A DNA stretch of 64,000 bases from the NCBI GenBank assembly GCA_914767715.1, contig OU612068.1, forward strand, positions 13,392,001-13,456,000. The letters run 5' to 3'. This document shows, piece after piece, positions 25,901 to 33,179 of this stretch; the stretch's first letter is position 1, and the number at the start of each line of letters is the position of its first letter. The translations under genes were made by a program, and so were the position numbers. The stretch is from Membranipora membranacea. Lineage: Eukaryota; Bryozoa; Gymnolaemata; Cheilostomatida; Membraniporidae. Under the pieces are notes generated by a model, which searched no databases, was not told the DNA's origin, and saw nothing but the letters and a program-made list of their open reading frames with translations.

Positions 25901-28900
25901 TTGATTGAATTTCTGATCGGTTAATCAAACGATCGATTGGTCAATGGATCGATTAGTCAATCTATCGATTGGTCAATAGATTTGAATAGTCAATGGATCG
26001 ATTGATCAATGGATCAATTGTTTGATGGATCAATCGATTGTTTGATGGAATGATTGACTGACTGATCGATTGATGACGCTGCAAAGAAGGCCTGGAAGGA
26101 TGGGTGCCAGTGAGAGGAAGGCACTAATGCTACACAGGCAAAACTGCTTGTGGTTATTTAGTTTCTTCAGCAGATACTAAACCTCTGTGATTAACACGTG
26201 TAGTCTACCCAAATTAAAATTGATTAGCTAATTGCTCAACTTAATTCTTACAGCCAGCCTACAATACTCGGCTGAGGAGAGGTTCAAGGGTACATATGAA
26301 GGTATTTTAGATCAGGCCAGCACTGAATGCCCAAAGTTTCGTTCATATCTGTCCTCCGCGCACCAAAGAATTTCTATTATTTCACATAGAGTGGATGATT
26401 TATTACAATTGTTTAGTATGCGTCACATTTTTTTTTCAGCTTTAGTGTAACAGCTATTTTTGTTATACATGTTTATGAGCTCATATTTTCAAGACCTGGA
26501 AACCTACCAAGTTACAGAGAACTTTAAGTCGCCTTTCCAACACTTAGATATATTTGTATCCGACAGTGATAGCTTTCCGACTATTGTATTATCCCTTTCC
26601 AACTGCTCCTCTTTTTTCTCCATGATAGTTTCAATTTCTTTTTGTTTGCTAGTTTCTGACAGTTTATTCCATCATTCTATTCCAATATAACATGCCGAAT
26701 ATGAAGTAAAGCCACAGCCATTTGAAATATTTAATTTGTATAATTGGCTCGTTTTAGATTACATTGAGTCGCTGCCGCTGACCAATACACCCGAGGTGTT
26801 TGGATTACATCCTAATGCTGAGATTGGATACTATACAGCAGCCGCTCGGGATATGTGGAGCCATCTCATCGAGCTGCAGCCACAAACAGGTAAGCTCAAA
26901 TGAAAAAAAATGCTTTTTTACATAGATATATATATACTTTCATTGTCCATCTACGATTATCTTTATGAATGTTTTTCGTGCAGTGACAGAACAAATAACT
27001 TTAAAAATAAGAGAAGCAATAAGTCAAAGAAAAAATACACTATAAAATAAAATCAGCAAGATTTAAAGTGCTTTGATATTAGTTGTTTAAAATGAGTATG
27101 TTTAGTTGCTGAGCGTATCTGCATTGGTAAAGAGTTAAAAGGTGTAGTAATTTTTTGTCCCAATTGATCTCTGTGATAACGCAACAGATGTTTATCTCCA
27201 AAAAAGTACTGTAGATACTAAAGAGTAGTGTACATCAATTCCATTAATGACTTTTCTTGCTTCATAGGTGACAGCGGTGGAGGAATAAGCCGTGACGACT
27301 TCATAGATAAGGTAGCTAGCGGCATCCTGGGTAAACTGCCTGTGGAGTATGATATGGATATCATACGTAAAAACTTTGGAGTGCAGATTTCACCGACTAC
27401 CGTTGTGCTTCTACAAGAACTGGAGCGATTCAATGTTCTTATCAAGAAGATGAAAGTGTCCCTCTCTACTCTCAGAAGGGTGAGTGCAGAGATGTTTATG
27501 TTGATGCAGTCTGTAGTTCTACAATTGCCATATTGTGACAAAATATGCCAATCTCGGATAGGGCTCATTAGTCATCTGAGAGTACATAACTAGCAAGCAG
27601 ACATCATACATGCTAAGCGACCGATTGCAGACGACGTTTTCTAGTGTACAACAATTTCAATATTTGATATAACAAAAGACTTGCAAAAATTTATAGCTCT
27701 GCAGATTGCCAACATGGTCAAGAGAAGACGATTACAAGATATTTAAATTAATGGTTTTGATCATTTAAATGAATGGGCTAAGCAAATCGCGTCAATCTTG
27801 TTACAGCATCACTTTTTTAATGACGTTATCATTGGATAGCTTAACTCTTAACCAGTGGATGCCAGTGACAAGATATAAATAACTGACATTTTCATAAGCA
27901 GAACCGAATAGATCAATTCATCTGGCGATTTACAAAATAAGACTAGGAGTTGACAGTGTTACTAAATATTCAATATTCAACAGTACAGGTATCATAAGAA
28001 ATCTCAGTGATATACTAGTACAGACCTACCTGAGGATAGCTGCAAAATACCTGTAGTCAGGGTTTATGTGCTCAAGCTGTGCACTGGGTGGGGAAAGTGT
28101 TTGATAATGAAATGCCACTACCAGTCATCCTGACACAGTTTGAGCGCTTAAACTACTGTAGTAGGCAGAATGTTATCATTCGATATGATACATCATAATG
28201 ACATCATACGACATCATCATAATGACATCATAATATAATACATCATAATTATTCTGTTTGCAGGCCCTTGCTGGAGAGGTTGGTATGTCCAATGAGCTGG
28301 AGGACATAGCTCGATGTCTATTCAATGGTCAGATACCTAATGGGTGGCGCAGACTAGCCCCTGATACTCTGAAGAACCTGGGTAACTGGATTCTTCACTT
28401 CATTGATAGACTGGAACAATACAACAAATGGGTAAGACATACGTGTATATTGTATGCTACTTCTGTTATCCTTTCATCAAGCTCTTTCCAGACTGTTTGG
28501 CTCAAGATTTTTCATCTTTGTGGTCACATGGCAGAATAATGCTAGATATTGTTGAAGAGCTGGCAAAATAAATACTCAACAGTACTCAACAATACTAGAT
28601 TAGCTGAACAAGGAAATTTCACATTCTTCATCTGCTAAATCATAACTACCAGGCAATCAACTCCTTGGATTACTCCAAAATGATGAGCACGTGGTATTGA
28701 TGTATGTTTGCTGTGCATTGTGGTTGATTAAAATGGTTGTCATATCACAGGCCATATTGCGAAACATGGGCAGCGAAATATATGACCTACAAATATGACC
28801 TACATATATATGACCTACATATATGAAAAAGTCCTGTATATGTGACTTTCTATATGATATATGATATATTTTATTTACTTATACTTTATTTTTCATGTAC

Positions 28901-30188
28901 TTATTTTATTTATTTATTATTTATGTAGGTGAATGAGGCGGAGCCTAATGTCATGTGGTTATCAGGACTACACATCCCTGAGTCTTATCTCACAGCTTTA
29001 GTACAGGCCACTTGCCGTAAGAATGGCTGGCCTCTGGATAAATCTACTCTTTACACGACCGTGACCGACTACGTCGAAGCTGATGATGTCACAGAGAGAG
29101 CTCACTCAGGTACTGGTGGTTAAAGGTTCACTGGATCTTCAATCAAAGATATTCTCTAAATGAGACTCAATAATTAGATAATATTTATACTGCACTAGTC
29201 AATACAACATGTAACCACATTACCCTAGCCTTGTCACGCGGCCACTTTCTTTGGTTTTGGGCATACTGACTCTCGTGATCTGACTGGGCATGTAGATCAC
29301 TGATAAACTAGGCTGTCATTACCACAAAGCAGGTGTCGTAAGGCCAAGTATGCATCATGCGTGACTTGAATTTGCGCATGTGCAAGAACAATGAGTTTAG
29401 TTTGGGTTCTGATTGCAACTTTGGAAAGGGGAAAAGGGATATCCCCTGCATAAACTGTCAATCAAAATCAGCTAATAATGACAAGAGAGGATAACTATTA
29501 ATAACAAATCCGCACGCTTTGGGGAGTATGTCACCAGAGCAGGTAGCCAATCAGATGGCTTCAGAATTCCGAGACTCAATTTTGTAGAGATCAGCTCATG
29601 CCCTGAGCTGAGCATGCACAGAATGGGTTTTGGGAGTCCTAAAACTAACAAAGAAAAAAAGGTGCCGCCGTGACAAGGCTAACATTACTCATTATGTCAT
29701 TGTGACCACACTCCCCCTATCAAAATTGTAGACTGTAGAAAACTATTACGCCCTTGTGAAGGTGAATCACCTCTATTTGATGATGATTGATGATGACAAA
29801 ATCATTTTATGCTTTTTTGAAAGAGCAGTACCAGCAGGTTAGCTGGTGAGCTTGTACCCTGGTGTTAAAATGGGTGGTTCTTCTTTAATTTGAAGGATGC
29901 TTTGTGACTGGACTTTATCTAGAGGGTGCTGGATGGGATAGACAGAAAGGAATGCTCATCAAACAGAAACCTAAACAGTTGGTACAGGAGTTGCCCATCC
30001 TCAAAGTAATTCCAATCGAAGCACACAGGCTAAAACTGCAGAACACATTCAGGACCCCAGTCTATGTGACATCAGCCAGAAGAAATGCTATGAGCGTTGG
30101 TTTAGTGTTTGAAGCTGATCTATCTACTACTGAGCATCTTTCTCATTGGGTTCTACAGGGTGTATGCCTCACATTGAATACTGATTAA
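101..30188 (+). CDS. DNAH10: Axonemal inner-arm dynein heavy chain 10, 3' part (41 exons, 5' end outside window)
   Basis: Motor subunit of a ciliary inner dynein arm; it hydrolyses ATP to slide axonemal doublet microtubules. Forty-one exons with GT-AG borders chain in phase to 7815 nt (2604 codons plus stop TAA at 30186-30188). In order they encode AAA1 from its Walker B motif, AAA2-AAA4 with P-loops, the antiparallel stalk and microtubule-binding tip, AAA5, AAA6 and the C-terminal domain. The tail and the AAA1 Walker A lie upstream of the window. Many stretches agree with what I know of animal DNAH10 (for example [24 protein letters not shown] and the C-terminal [12 protein letters not shown]), which separates it from other DNAH paralogues. 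The domain entries below give each exon. Introns run from about 100 nt to 2 kb and are repeat-rich. The gene looks functional: I found no internal stop or frameshift. Confidence 0.96.
1955..2215 (+). repeat. Diverged tandem duplication in DNAH10 intron
   Basis: atgatttgaagcaactcc..aagttgacag..tggtagtatcttgctta (about 1955-2065) is followed by atgattcgaagcaatccc..aagttgacag..tggtagcatcttgctta (about 2098-2215). Both halves have kept the order of words. Confidence 0.6.
2492..2748. mobile_element. MITE with 21-bp perfect terminal inverted repeats
   Basis: Left end ggggggtctttcaattagaaa (2492-2512) is the exact inverse of 2727-2747. Inside, the word atcgctca/tgagcgat recurs many times and 2683-2707 is a 25-base palindrome of it. 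No transposase frame is present. The element ends 36 nt before the DNAH10 exon at 2785. Confidence 0.88.
2785..5071 (+). CDS. DNAH10: DNAH10 exons: AAA2 module
   Basis: Exons are 2785-2968, 3385-3614, 4210-4467 and 4873-5071. The AAA2 P-loop GPTGGGKS falls at about residues 248-255 of the visible protein, and the Walker B block around [12 protein letters not shown] at about 320-331. [17 protein letters not shown] is the usual post-Walker B segment. The last exon ends in AGPG with a GTGGGT donor and joins 5525 in phase 1. In family terms AAA2 binds nucleotide structurally and is not the main ATPase. The first exon starts only 36 nt after the end of a MITE (2492-2748), so that element borders its 3' splice region. 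Confidence 0.95.
3952..4165 (+). mobile_element. MITE family A, copy 1 (TIR CACACTGA)
   Basis: A 214-bp element with ends CACACTGA and TCAGTGTG. Its middle (ttgaacacgggtc, ttgtgatggtactc, tatacatgcaat) recurs at 23288-23504 in the same orientation and at about 16810-16970 inverted. Confidence 0.75.
4704..4812. mobile_element. MITE family B, degenerate copy (probable)
   Basis: tagtttgatccaatgtgcctgcattcc on the left pairs with ggagcaactccaaatgcaaac..ttgattattgatcc on the right, repeating the family B ends with mismatches. No clear target duplication. Confidence 0.5.
5525..8453 (+). CDS. DNAH10: DNAH10 exons: AAA3 module
   Basis: Exons are 5525-5779, 6157-6387, 6805-7029, 7370-7620 and 8289-8453. 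The AAA3 P-loop GETGTSKS lies at about residues 587-594, with the Walker B/sensor stretch [14 protein letters not shown] in exon 2. [17 protein letters not shown] and [18 protein letters not shown] are strongly conserved landmarks. AAA3 is the regulatory nucleotide site that gates dynein release from microtubules. The donor of the last exon (GAG/gtaaag) is copied 139 bp downstream (see the duplication at 8442-8720). The introns otherwise hold AT-rich low-complexity DNA. Confidence 0.95.
8133..8236 (+). repeat. Dispersed repeat family C, copy 1
   Basis: Starts atacagtttta.ttgcaatcacc and contains ctccct.atgtgca, aataccat and atgaaat/gatcaaaaact words in the same order as 22908-23012. Non-coding. 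Confidence 0.65.
8442..8720 (+). repeat. 139-bp tandem duplication that copies a 5' splice site
   Basis: ctattcactgaggtaaagtgaaatt at 8442 (end of exon 8289-8453 with its donor) recurs at 8581, and the following ~130 bp (ctactggtggtgaaagctg, then ATA-repeat, then gcataartctcatttgtt) recur too. The copied donor lies in intron sequence. Confidence 0.85.
9006..12577 (+). CDS. DNAH10: DNAH10 exons: AAA4 module
   Basis: Exons are 9006-9152, 9464-9638, 10650-10738 (only 89 nt), 11141-11380 and 12380-12577. The AAA4 P-loop GVGGSGKQ (about residues 935-942) ends at an exon border and continues SLTKLAAF in the next exon. FLFTDQHV is the Walker B region. [14 protein letters not shown] and [14 protein letters not shown] follow. 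The last exon encodes [11 protein letters not shown] and starts the approach to the stalk. The 1-kb intron at 9639-10649 has only AT-rich sequence and a TA run near 10490-10512. The introns at 10739-11140 and 11381-12379 carry minisatellites and a MITE, listed separately. Confidence 0.95.
10803..10963 (+). repeat. 12-bp minisatellite in DNAH10 intron
   Basis: About thirteen units of gcattgrcagt/ggtagt type (tggcagtgcatt) in tandem. All three - strand frames are open across it only because of the 12-bp period. No coding meaning. Confidence 0.85.
11825..11895 (+). repeat. Short tandem repeat, ggtgcatgctggga units
   Basis: Three copies of a 25-26-bp unit starting ggtgcatgctggga occur in a row; a further single copy is at about 12035. 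In the DNAH10 intron before 12380. Confidence 0.7.
12100..12235. mobile_element. MITE family B (118 bp) with 9-bp target-site duplication
   Basis: The element proper is 12109-12226. The ends TAGACCAAGTT and AACTTGATCTA are imperfect inverted repeats reaching about 40 bp inward (cctgca..ttgctccc). GGTGTTAGT stands on both sides (12100-12108 and 12227-12235). No coding capacity. Confidence 0.85.
12994..15406 (+). CDS. DNAH10: DNAH10 exons: stalk coiled coil and microtubule-binding tip
   Basis: Exons are 12994-13227, 13725-13884, 14274-14393, 14734-14878 and 15197-15406. Exon 1 is the ascending coiled coil, rich in heptad E/K/L/A (for example [16 protein letters not shown]). Exon 2 encodes [16 protein letters not shown], the entry to the microtubule-binding domain. 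Exons 3 and 4 give the tip ([16 protein letters not shown] and [13 protein letters not shown]). Exon 5 is the descending coil ending [13 protein letters not shown]. The phases chain 0, 0, 1, 1, 2, 2. This domain grips the microtubule and signals to AAA4/AAA5 by helix sliding. Confidence 0.94.
15063..15110. repeat. Short foldback with 11-bp perfect arms
   Basis: ctgtcttgaca at 15063-15073 and tgtcaagacag at 15100-15110 enclose a G-rich loop. The left half (cttgacaagctttgttg) recurs at about 18960 next to a long C-run. Confidence 0.65.
15659..18747 (+). CDS. DNAH10: DNAH10 exons: AAA5 and strut (with an optional exon at 17208-17489)
   Basis: Constitutive exons are 15659-15880, 16493-16776, 17982-18225 and 18618-18747. 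They encode the AAA5 opening ([15 protein letters not shown]), the landmark [51 protein letters not shown] and the helical strut through [13 protein letters not shown]. Joining 16776 directly to 17982 in phase 1 gives the normal dynein sequence (...[16 protein letters not shown]), so this is taken as the main form. The intervening intron contains a second phase-compatible exon candidate, annotated separately. The intron at 15881-16492 holds a SINE. The intron at 18226-18617 shows nothing. Confidence 0.94.
16120..16375 (-). mobile_element. tRNA-derived SINE (reverse orientation)
   Basis: On the - strand TAGCCTAGTGGTTAGCGGG fits a pol III A box (TRGCNNAGYNGG) and gaccgggattcc about 30 nt later approximates a B box. 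At the far end (+ strand 16120-16140) there are four ggtt units, a typical SINE tail in reverse. It sits in the DNAH10 intron before the exon at 16493. Confidence 0.6.
16810..16970 (-). mobile_element. MITE family A, copy 2 (inverted, truncated)
   Basis: Begins cacactgatcacgtgatatac and contains the inverse of the family core (gacccgtgttcaa), then diverges beyond about 16970. The second terminal repeat is not recognisable. Confidence 0.65.
17208..17489 (+). CDS. DNAH10: Candidate cassette exon of DNAH10 encoding a heptapeptide-repeat insert
   Basis: The stretch starts after an acceptor (tattatctcag) and ends at a donor (AAG/gtatag). It is 282 nt long, a multiple of three, and open in exactly the phase-1 frame of the flanking exons. 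Including it would add 94 residues between KNIK and GQAGREF in AAA5 without a frameshift. From 17267 to 17476 the coding sequence is ten degenerate 21-bp units, each reading A-x-S-x-x-x-R (for example [35 protein letters not shown]). It is more GC-rich than the surrounding intron. Human DNAH10, as I know it, has no such insert. It could be a real alternative exon or a minisatellite that is open by chance. No transcript is available here. Confidence 0.5.
17267..17476 (+). repeat. Degenerate 21-bp tandem repeat, ten units
   Basis: Ten consecutive 21-bp units have the consensus gctrgctctgnnnnnnnncgg in outline. The conserved positions are the g-c-t at the start, t-c-t at codon 3 and an arginine-type codon at the end. 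The units differ mostly in codons 4-6. All ten are open in one frame of the + strand. The array lies wholly inside the candidate cassette exon. Confidence 0.8.
19174..19240. mobile_element. MITE family B, short copy with target-site duplication
   Basis: Ends are tagattaagtttgatcc and cttgatcta. GGTTGTTA flanks it on both sides, with one extra base on the left. It shares the ttggagttgc core with the copy at 12109. It immediately precedes the 33-bp minisatellite at 19239. Confidence 0.7.
19239..19529 (+). repeat. 33-bp minisatellite abutting a DNAH10 3' splice site
   Basis: Eight tandem units of 33 bp (ttgatacattgtgttgtata followed by tagcttaccatgg) with few substitutions. The last unit runs into the acceptor of the exon at 19530: its tgtatatag becomes tgtattcag, the actual splice acceptor. 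Frames of 88-100 codons across it arise only from the period being divisible by three. Confidence 0.9.
19530..24796 (+). CDS. DNAH10: DNAH10 exons: AAA6 and start of C-terminal region
   Basis: Exons are 19530-19692, 19961-20175, 20787-20924, 21238-21434, 21760-21919, 22286-22486, 23058-23267, 24034-24129 (96 nt) and 24625-24796. Landmarks in order are [115 protein letters not shown] and [16 protein letters not shown]6 closes the motor ring; the segments after about 21760 belong to the AAA6 large subdomain and the C-terminal sequence. Two exons here (19530 and 20787) have 3' splice sites embedded in tandem copies of themselves. Confidence 0.95.
19749..19763 (+). repeat. Homopolymer run of 15 G
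   Basis: Fifteen consecutive G just after the exon at 19530. A similar run of 12 G is at 47063-47074, after the first exon of the small membrane-protein gene. Confidence 0.9.
20391..20800 (+). repeat. Repeated copies of the 3' splice-site region before exon 20787
   Basis: Positions 20391-20440 (...agggttacatagatatttattttatttacagggtaatatagc) and 20751-20800 (the real exon 20787 edge) match nearly base for base, 360 bp apart. Weaker copies begin at about 20451 and 20691. Each contains an ag followed by ggtaat/ggtaac. Confidence 0.8.
22060..22240 (+). repeat. Degenerate ggtatta microsatellite
   Basis: Runs of ggtattagatat / aggtatcaggtatt words fill most of the intron between exons 21919 and 22286. 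Confidence 0.7.
22908..23012 (+). repeat. Dispersed repeat family C, copy 2
   Basis: Same order of words as 8133-8236. It ends about 45 nt before the 3' splice site of the DNAH10 exon at 23058. Confidence 0.65.
23288..23504 (+). mobile_element. MITE family A, copy 3
   Basis: A 217-bp element starting cacactgacatcgag and ending gatcagtatg, collinear with copy 1 along its whole length (shared ttgaacacgggtcgtc and ttgtgatggtactc). Confidence 0.72.
23735..23875 (-). mobile_element. tRNA-derived SINE carrying three perfect 18-bp repeats
   Basis: On the - strand TGGCACAATCGGTTAGTGTGC is an A-box region and GTGGGTTCCAGTCCCA a B-box region. Between them are three identical 18-bp units gctcctgcggcaccaatc (+ strand 23764-23817). 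A normal tRNA has about 30-40 nt between the boxes, so the triplication lengthens the internal promoter. It lies in the DNAH10 intron before 24034. Confidence 0.6.
25241..25285 (+). CDS. DNAH10: Candidate 45-nt microexon of DNAH10 (optional)
   Basis: After a strong acceptor (ttgtttcag) a 45-nt stretch ends at cag/gttaaa. In the phase-1 frame of its neighbours it is open and reads [15 protein letters not shown] between QYT and DYIESLPL. Skipping it gives the standard DNAH10 spacing, so it is not needed for a normal protein. The donor is weak. It may be chance. Confidence 0.25.
25900..26075 (+). repeat. Degenerate atcgatt/gtcaat minisatellite
   Basis: Many copies of a 15-16-bp unit built on gatcgattggtcaatg, in the DNAH10 intron at 24797-26757. 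No coding content. Confidence 0.75.
26254..26415 (+). CDS. Candidate phase-1 exon or transposon ORF fragment inside DNAH10 intron
   Basis: After cttacag, the frame in phase with the preceding DNAH10 exon is open for 162 nt to a gtatgc donor in phase 1. It continues to a stop near 26448. The peptide ([17 protein letters not shown], then [17 protein letters not shown]) looks protein-like and amphipathic but matches nothing I know. Spliced in, it would add 54 residues. Read through, it would end the dynein early. Confidence 0.3.
26758..30188 (+). CDS. DNAH10: DNAH10 exons: C-terminal domain
   Basis: Exons are 26758-26889, 27268-27479, 28264-28431, 28929-29109 and 29896-30188 (terminal, with stop). 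They encode [91 protein letters not shown] and the conserved end [12 protein letters not shown]. Joining 24796 to 26758 in phase 1 gives [17 protein letters not shown], the spacing expected for DNAH10. The nearly 2-kb intron at 24797-26757 holds two further phase-1 exon candidates (25241-25285 and 26254-26415). The intron at 29110-29895 contains a 456-bp MITE. Confidence 0.95.
28090..28150 (+). repeat. Partial copy of MITE family E arm
   Basis: gataatgaaatgcc..tacc..tcctgacacagtttgagcgcttaa matches the right arm of the foldback at 56556-56688 with a few changes. The left arm is not clear. Confidence 0.6.
29217..29689. mobile_element. MITE family D (456 bp) with imperfect 8-bp target duplication
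   Basis: The element proper is 29226-29681. The ends TAGCCTTGTCACGCGGCCACTTTC and its near-inverse at 29655-29681 are about 25-40 bp long. Flanks read ACATTACC (29217-29224, one extra C before the element) and ACATTACT (29682-29689). The left end recurs alone at about 56090-56135 (tagccttgtcacctggctac). No transposase frame. It sits in the last DNAH10 intron. Confidence 0.75.
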
Positions 30189-31247
30189 CTTTAATCATTG
30201 GACTGATGCTGCAAATGATACCCTTGCTTCAGATAGATGACAACTCCAAGCTGCTTATTGTTATCAGTTCAGACCCAGCTATTTGAACCATATGCAAACT
30301 TGCTTGTCTGAGCTTTCACTTTGCATTATTTTACCCCGTTTTTCTTGTAATTTTATCTTTAACATGTAAGATGTACGAGACTGATGATTGAATGAATGCT
30401 GTCTGAATGGCGATTGGTTAGTTAGTTTTTCTTCACCTAATTTAAGCTTCCGCTTACTGCCAATTTTGTAAAGACTTTTTTGGTCCTTTTTCTAAGGATA
30501 TGATTCTATTTGACTTAGTAACATCTGAATTCAAGTTTCCGTCCATTCAAACTTCTGTGCTTGAATCAGCTATGAGGTGTTTTTCCTCCCAGCGTTAATA
30601 TTTTGTTAAAATAATCTTTTTTTAATTTTCTCCGTCCAACTTGACTGTCCGTACGAACTGACTTTTTTTTAGATCTTTCCGGTAATGAAATTCTAAAGAA
30701 GCAAAATCTGTGATAATGAGATGTGTTTTGATATCCGTCTCATACTTTGTTGGTTGCTTGTTTTCAATAAAACTAACTTTTGTGTGAGTTTTGTATTACC
30801 TTTATTATTATCGATAAATAAAACCTGCTTGTTGCAGTAATTCCATACTTTGAAACAAGTGACAAAGAAGACTAATAATATTTATGAGTCAAGTGACGCG
30901 AATTCAAATAAAATACTAATTAACGAATTAATCATTGATCCATCAGTGAAAATGGGCTGTGAGGAGAAAACAGAAGCAAGTATTTCACTGGGGTTGATGT
31001 GTAAAAAATAATAGATATGAATATTGAAAACTTAGAATCAAGTCTGCAATATGACTAGGAACAAAATCTAGAAATTAGCAGTGCACCAAAAATAAAATGG
31101 TTTATGGAAAAAAGTTGGGAATAAAGAAGAAAATCTTTCCTCTTTACACTTTACATCATGTTATCCACAAAGCAAAACTCAATTATGATAGCGCAATGAA
31201 TAAAAATTAAAATGACTAGTAAGTGTAAATAAATATAGAAACAAACG
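30189..31247 (+). other. DNAH10 3' UTR and intergenic DNA
   Basis: There is no coding sequence after the dynein stop. AAUAAA-type poly(A) signals occur, the best at 30766-30771 (cttgttttcaataaaactaa), followed by GT/T-rich sequence near 30780-30795, so the dynein transcript probably ends around 30790. The remainder up to 31247 is AT-rich DNA with nothing recognisable. Confidence 0.6.
30766..30771 (+). promoter_or_regulatory. Probable poly(A) signal of DNAH10
   Basis: A canonical AATAAA lies 578 nt after the DNAH10 stop codon, followed within 30 nt by TG/T-rich sequence (tttgtgtgagttttgt), as expected for a cleavage site. Confidence 0.55.
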
Positions 31248-31972
31248 TTAAGGGGCAAGATGGGCTGAACGACATCCAGCATTCCACCATACAGATAGAT
31301 CCTTTATCGCCGGAAAATTTGGTTTCTCATGTGCAATACTACAAAGCTTACAGGCTGGTAGTGCCTGACGCCCATCGTTATTAACGAATTTATATTGTAC
31401 TCGCCATTTGTGATAGCTGTTGAACAAATCAGCATCTGATGCCACTGCTTTGAGGTATTCTGCAAGGTTTGCCGTCGAAGTGAAGTTCTCCACATGAATA
31501 AAAGAGTTGTGTGGTGCTACGCGGATGTAATCATCTATAGTTTTGCCACCCATTACAACTGGAATCATATACAAGTCACTCGCGAGAACTTCCCAAAACT
31601 TTTCAGTTAGATTATCTTCACATAAAGAGTTCTCATAGGCTAGATAGAATTGGTAAGCGGAGTTATCCTCGCAGTTAACCAGTTTACACTCATCTAAGCG
31701 ACAAATATTAGCTTTTTTGCTACATTTTCCAAATAAATCAAGACTCAAACGTGTTTACGCAGACCTTTCATAGCTTTGAGCCTGTCGTATCCAATCAATC
31801 TGCAGTTACTTACATAGGCAACCATGTCTTTTTTTACCTAAAAAAAAGTTGGGCGACTTGATCGGTTGATCTCTCTCAGTCAGAATATTCTGATATATCG
31901 AATATTGTATTGTAGGCCCCGCCTTTGGGTAAGCGAGATGTTGAAGACTCCATCCCATGAGGGTCTTACATG
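31248..31972 (-). pseudogene. Alpha-1,3-fucosyltransferase pseudogene (GT10), 5'-truncated and frameshifted
   Basis: The last 166 codons (31748 to 31248) are open and closely match the C-terminal half of the intact gene at 39496-40737, including the donor-binding signature region FYLAYENSLCEDN..TEKFW and the Cys-rich end CKLCSIAHEKPN. Upstream on the - strand the similarity continues to about 31972 (catgggatggagtcttcaac), but one G is missing just before the open part (cacgtttgag against cacggtttgag in the intact copy), which breaks the frame. Similarity then ends, so the promoter, membrane anchor and N-terminal catalytic half are absent. A new role for the 166-aa frame cannot be excluded but is unlikely. 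Confidence 0.85.
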
Positions 31973-32186
31973 ATAGTGTAAAGGTGACTTAGTATCGTTT
32001 GTTTTTCATTTTTGATCACTGATGCTAAAAATCAAAAAGCAAATTGTTTTTCGTTTTTTTGTTCCAATACAACAAATCAAAATATGAAAATCGAGTCAAC
32101 TTTGGTTTTTTTGATTTTCTTATTGACGAAAACCGAAATATTGATATGAATCTTGTTTTCATATTTCAACTTTGAATCACAAAAAT
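31973..32186. other. AT-rich junction between the pseudogene and the inverted-repeat arm
   Basis: Low-complexity sequence rich in caaaaatc and tttttgatttt runs, with no coding content. It separates the truncated 5' end of the fucosyltransferase pseudogene from the left inverted-repeat arm. The equivalent place beside the right arm is occupied by (AAGTC)n-type repeats instead. Confidence 0.6.
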
Positions 32187-33179
32187 TGAAAAATGAATTG
32201 ATTTTTGTTTTCATTTTTGATGCTGCAAAATGCTGAAAATCCAATTCCATATTTTGTTTTTCATTTTTTTTGTTGAAAGACAAAAAAACAAAAATCAAAC
32301 ATTGCAAATGTAGCCTAAATTATTATTTTCCTCATGGGGATATACTGGGGTTTGCATTTCTTGCCGCTACCGGATGCTGCTGCCAAAACTGGGTTGTCTG
32401 CCTGAGTCTGTTATGCTGAGATAATTTTGTCAAGTCAAGTCAGCTGCTATAAGGGGCTACTGTGTGGCTTGTTTGCATTGAGGGCCACACAATGTATATT
32501 TCAGTGCTTAGGATGAAAGGTATTCGGTGCAGGTGCTTGGTAGTGAATGTTGCTGATGCTGTTGGGCTGCTGCCTGGTGGCTGCCGCTTGTTTGATGCCG
32601 ATTGTACATTAAAGGGAAACCAGGGTTTCAAACAACTTCTCATTGATTAATAGCAAATTGCACCTTCTGCATAGGGAAAAATACAAAATCTAATTCGGAA
32701 GAGTATTCAGCCAGGATTCTTGTGAAATATTTCATCCATCAGGTACTCAAACTCAGCTAAATATAATACTACAGAGCAGTTTCCTGTTCCTGTTATTATT
32801 TAGCCTGTGCTCTATCATCATTACATCAATGTCTTGCAAATTCCCCTGAACTGAGGTGTTACCCAGCTTAGAGTCAACAACTACTTTGAGTTTTGCATTG
32901 CGCAATGCACAAAGCTGATGCTGCCTAGCACATTATTTTACTACTCATTAATGCATTGATGTGAAACCTTGGTTACCCTTTAGCTTGCTGCCTCTGATGG
33001 GTGTGCTGCCGCTGGTATGTAACAGTTGTGTGCTCAGTGTGCTGCTGATGGTTGGTGTGCTGCCGCTCAATGGTGTTCGGCAGCACACCCTCCAGAAGAA
33101 TTATGCTGATTGTGAAATCGACAGCACATCAGAGACAGCACATCATCATTTTACAAACTTATGTTATGAAGAAAGGCTG
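32187..33179 (+). repeat. Left arm of a long inverted repeat (about 993 bp)
   Basis: The arm is nearly identical, reverse-complemented, to 37174-38167, with scattered substitutions only (by eye well over 90% identity). It starts at gaaaaatgaattg, includes a T/A-rich foldback edge, a GCTGCTGCCTGGTGG-rich part near 32560, and ends at aaaggctg where similarity stops abruptly. The short open frames inside it (for example 32462-32650 and 32961-33206) recur in the other arm but look like no known protein and carry no coding signature. Confidence 0.92.
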
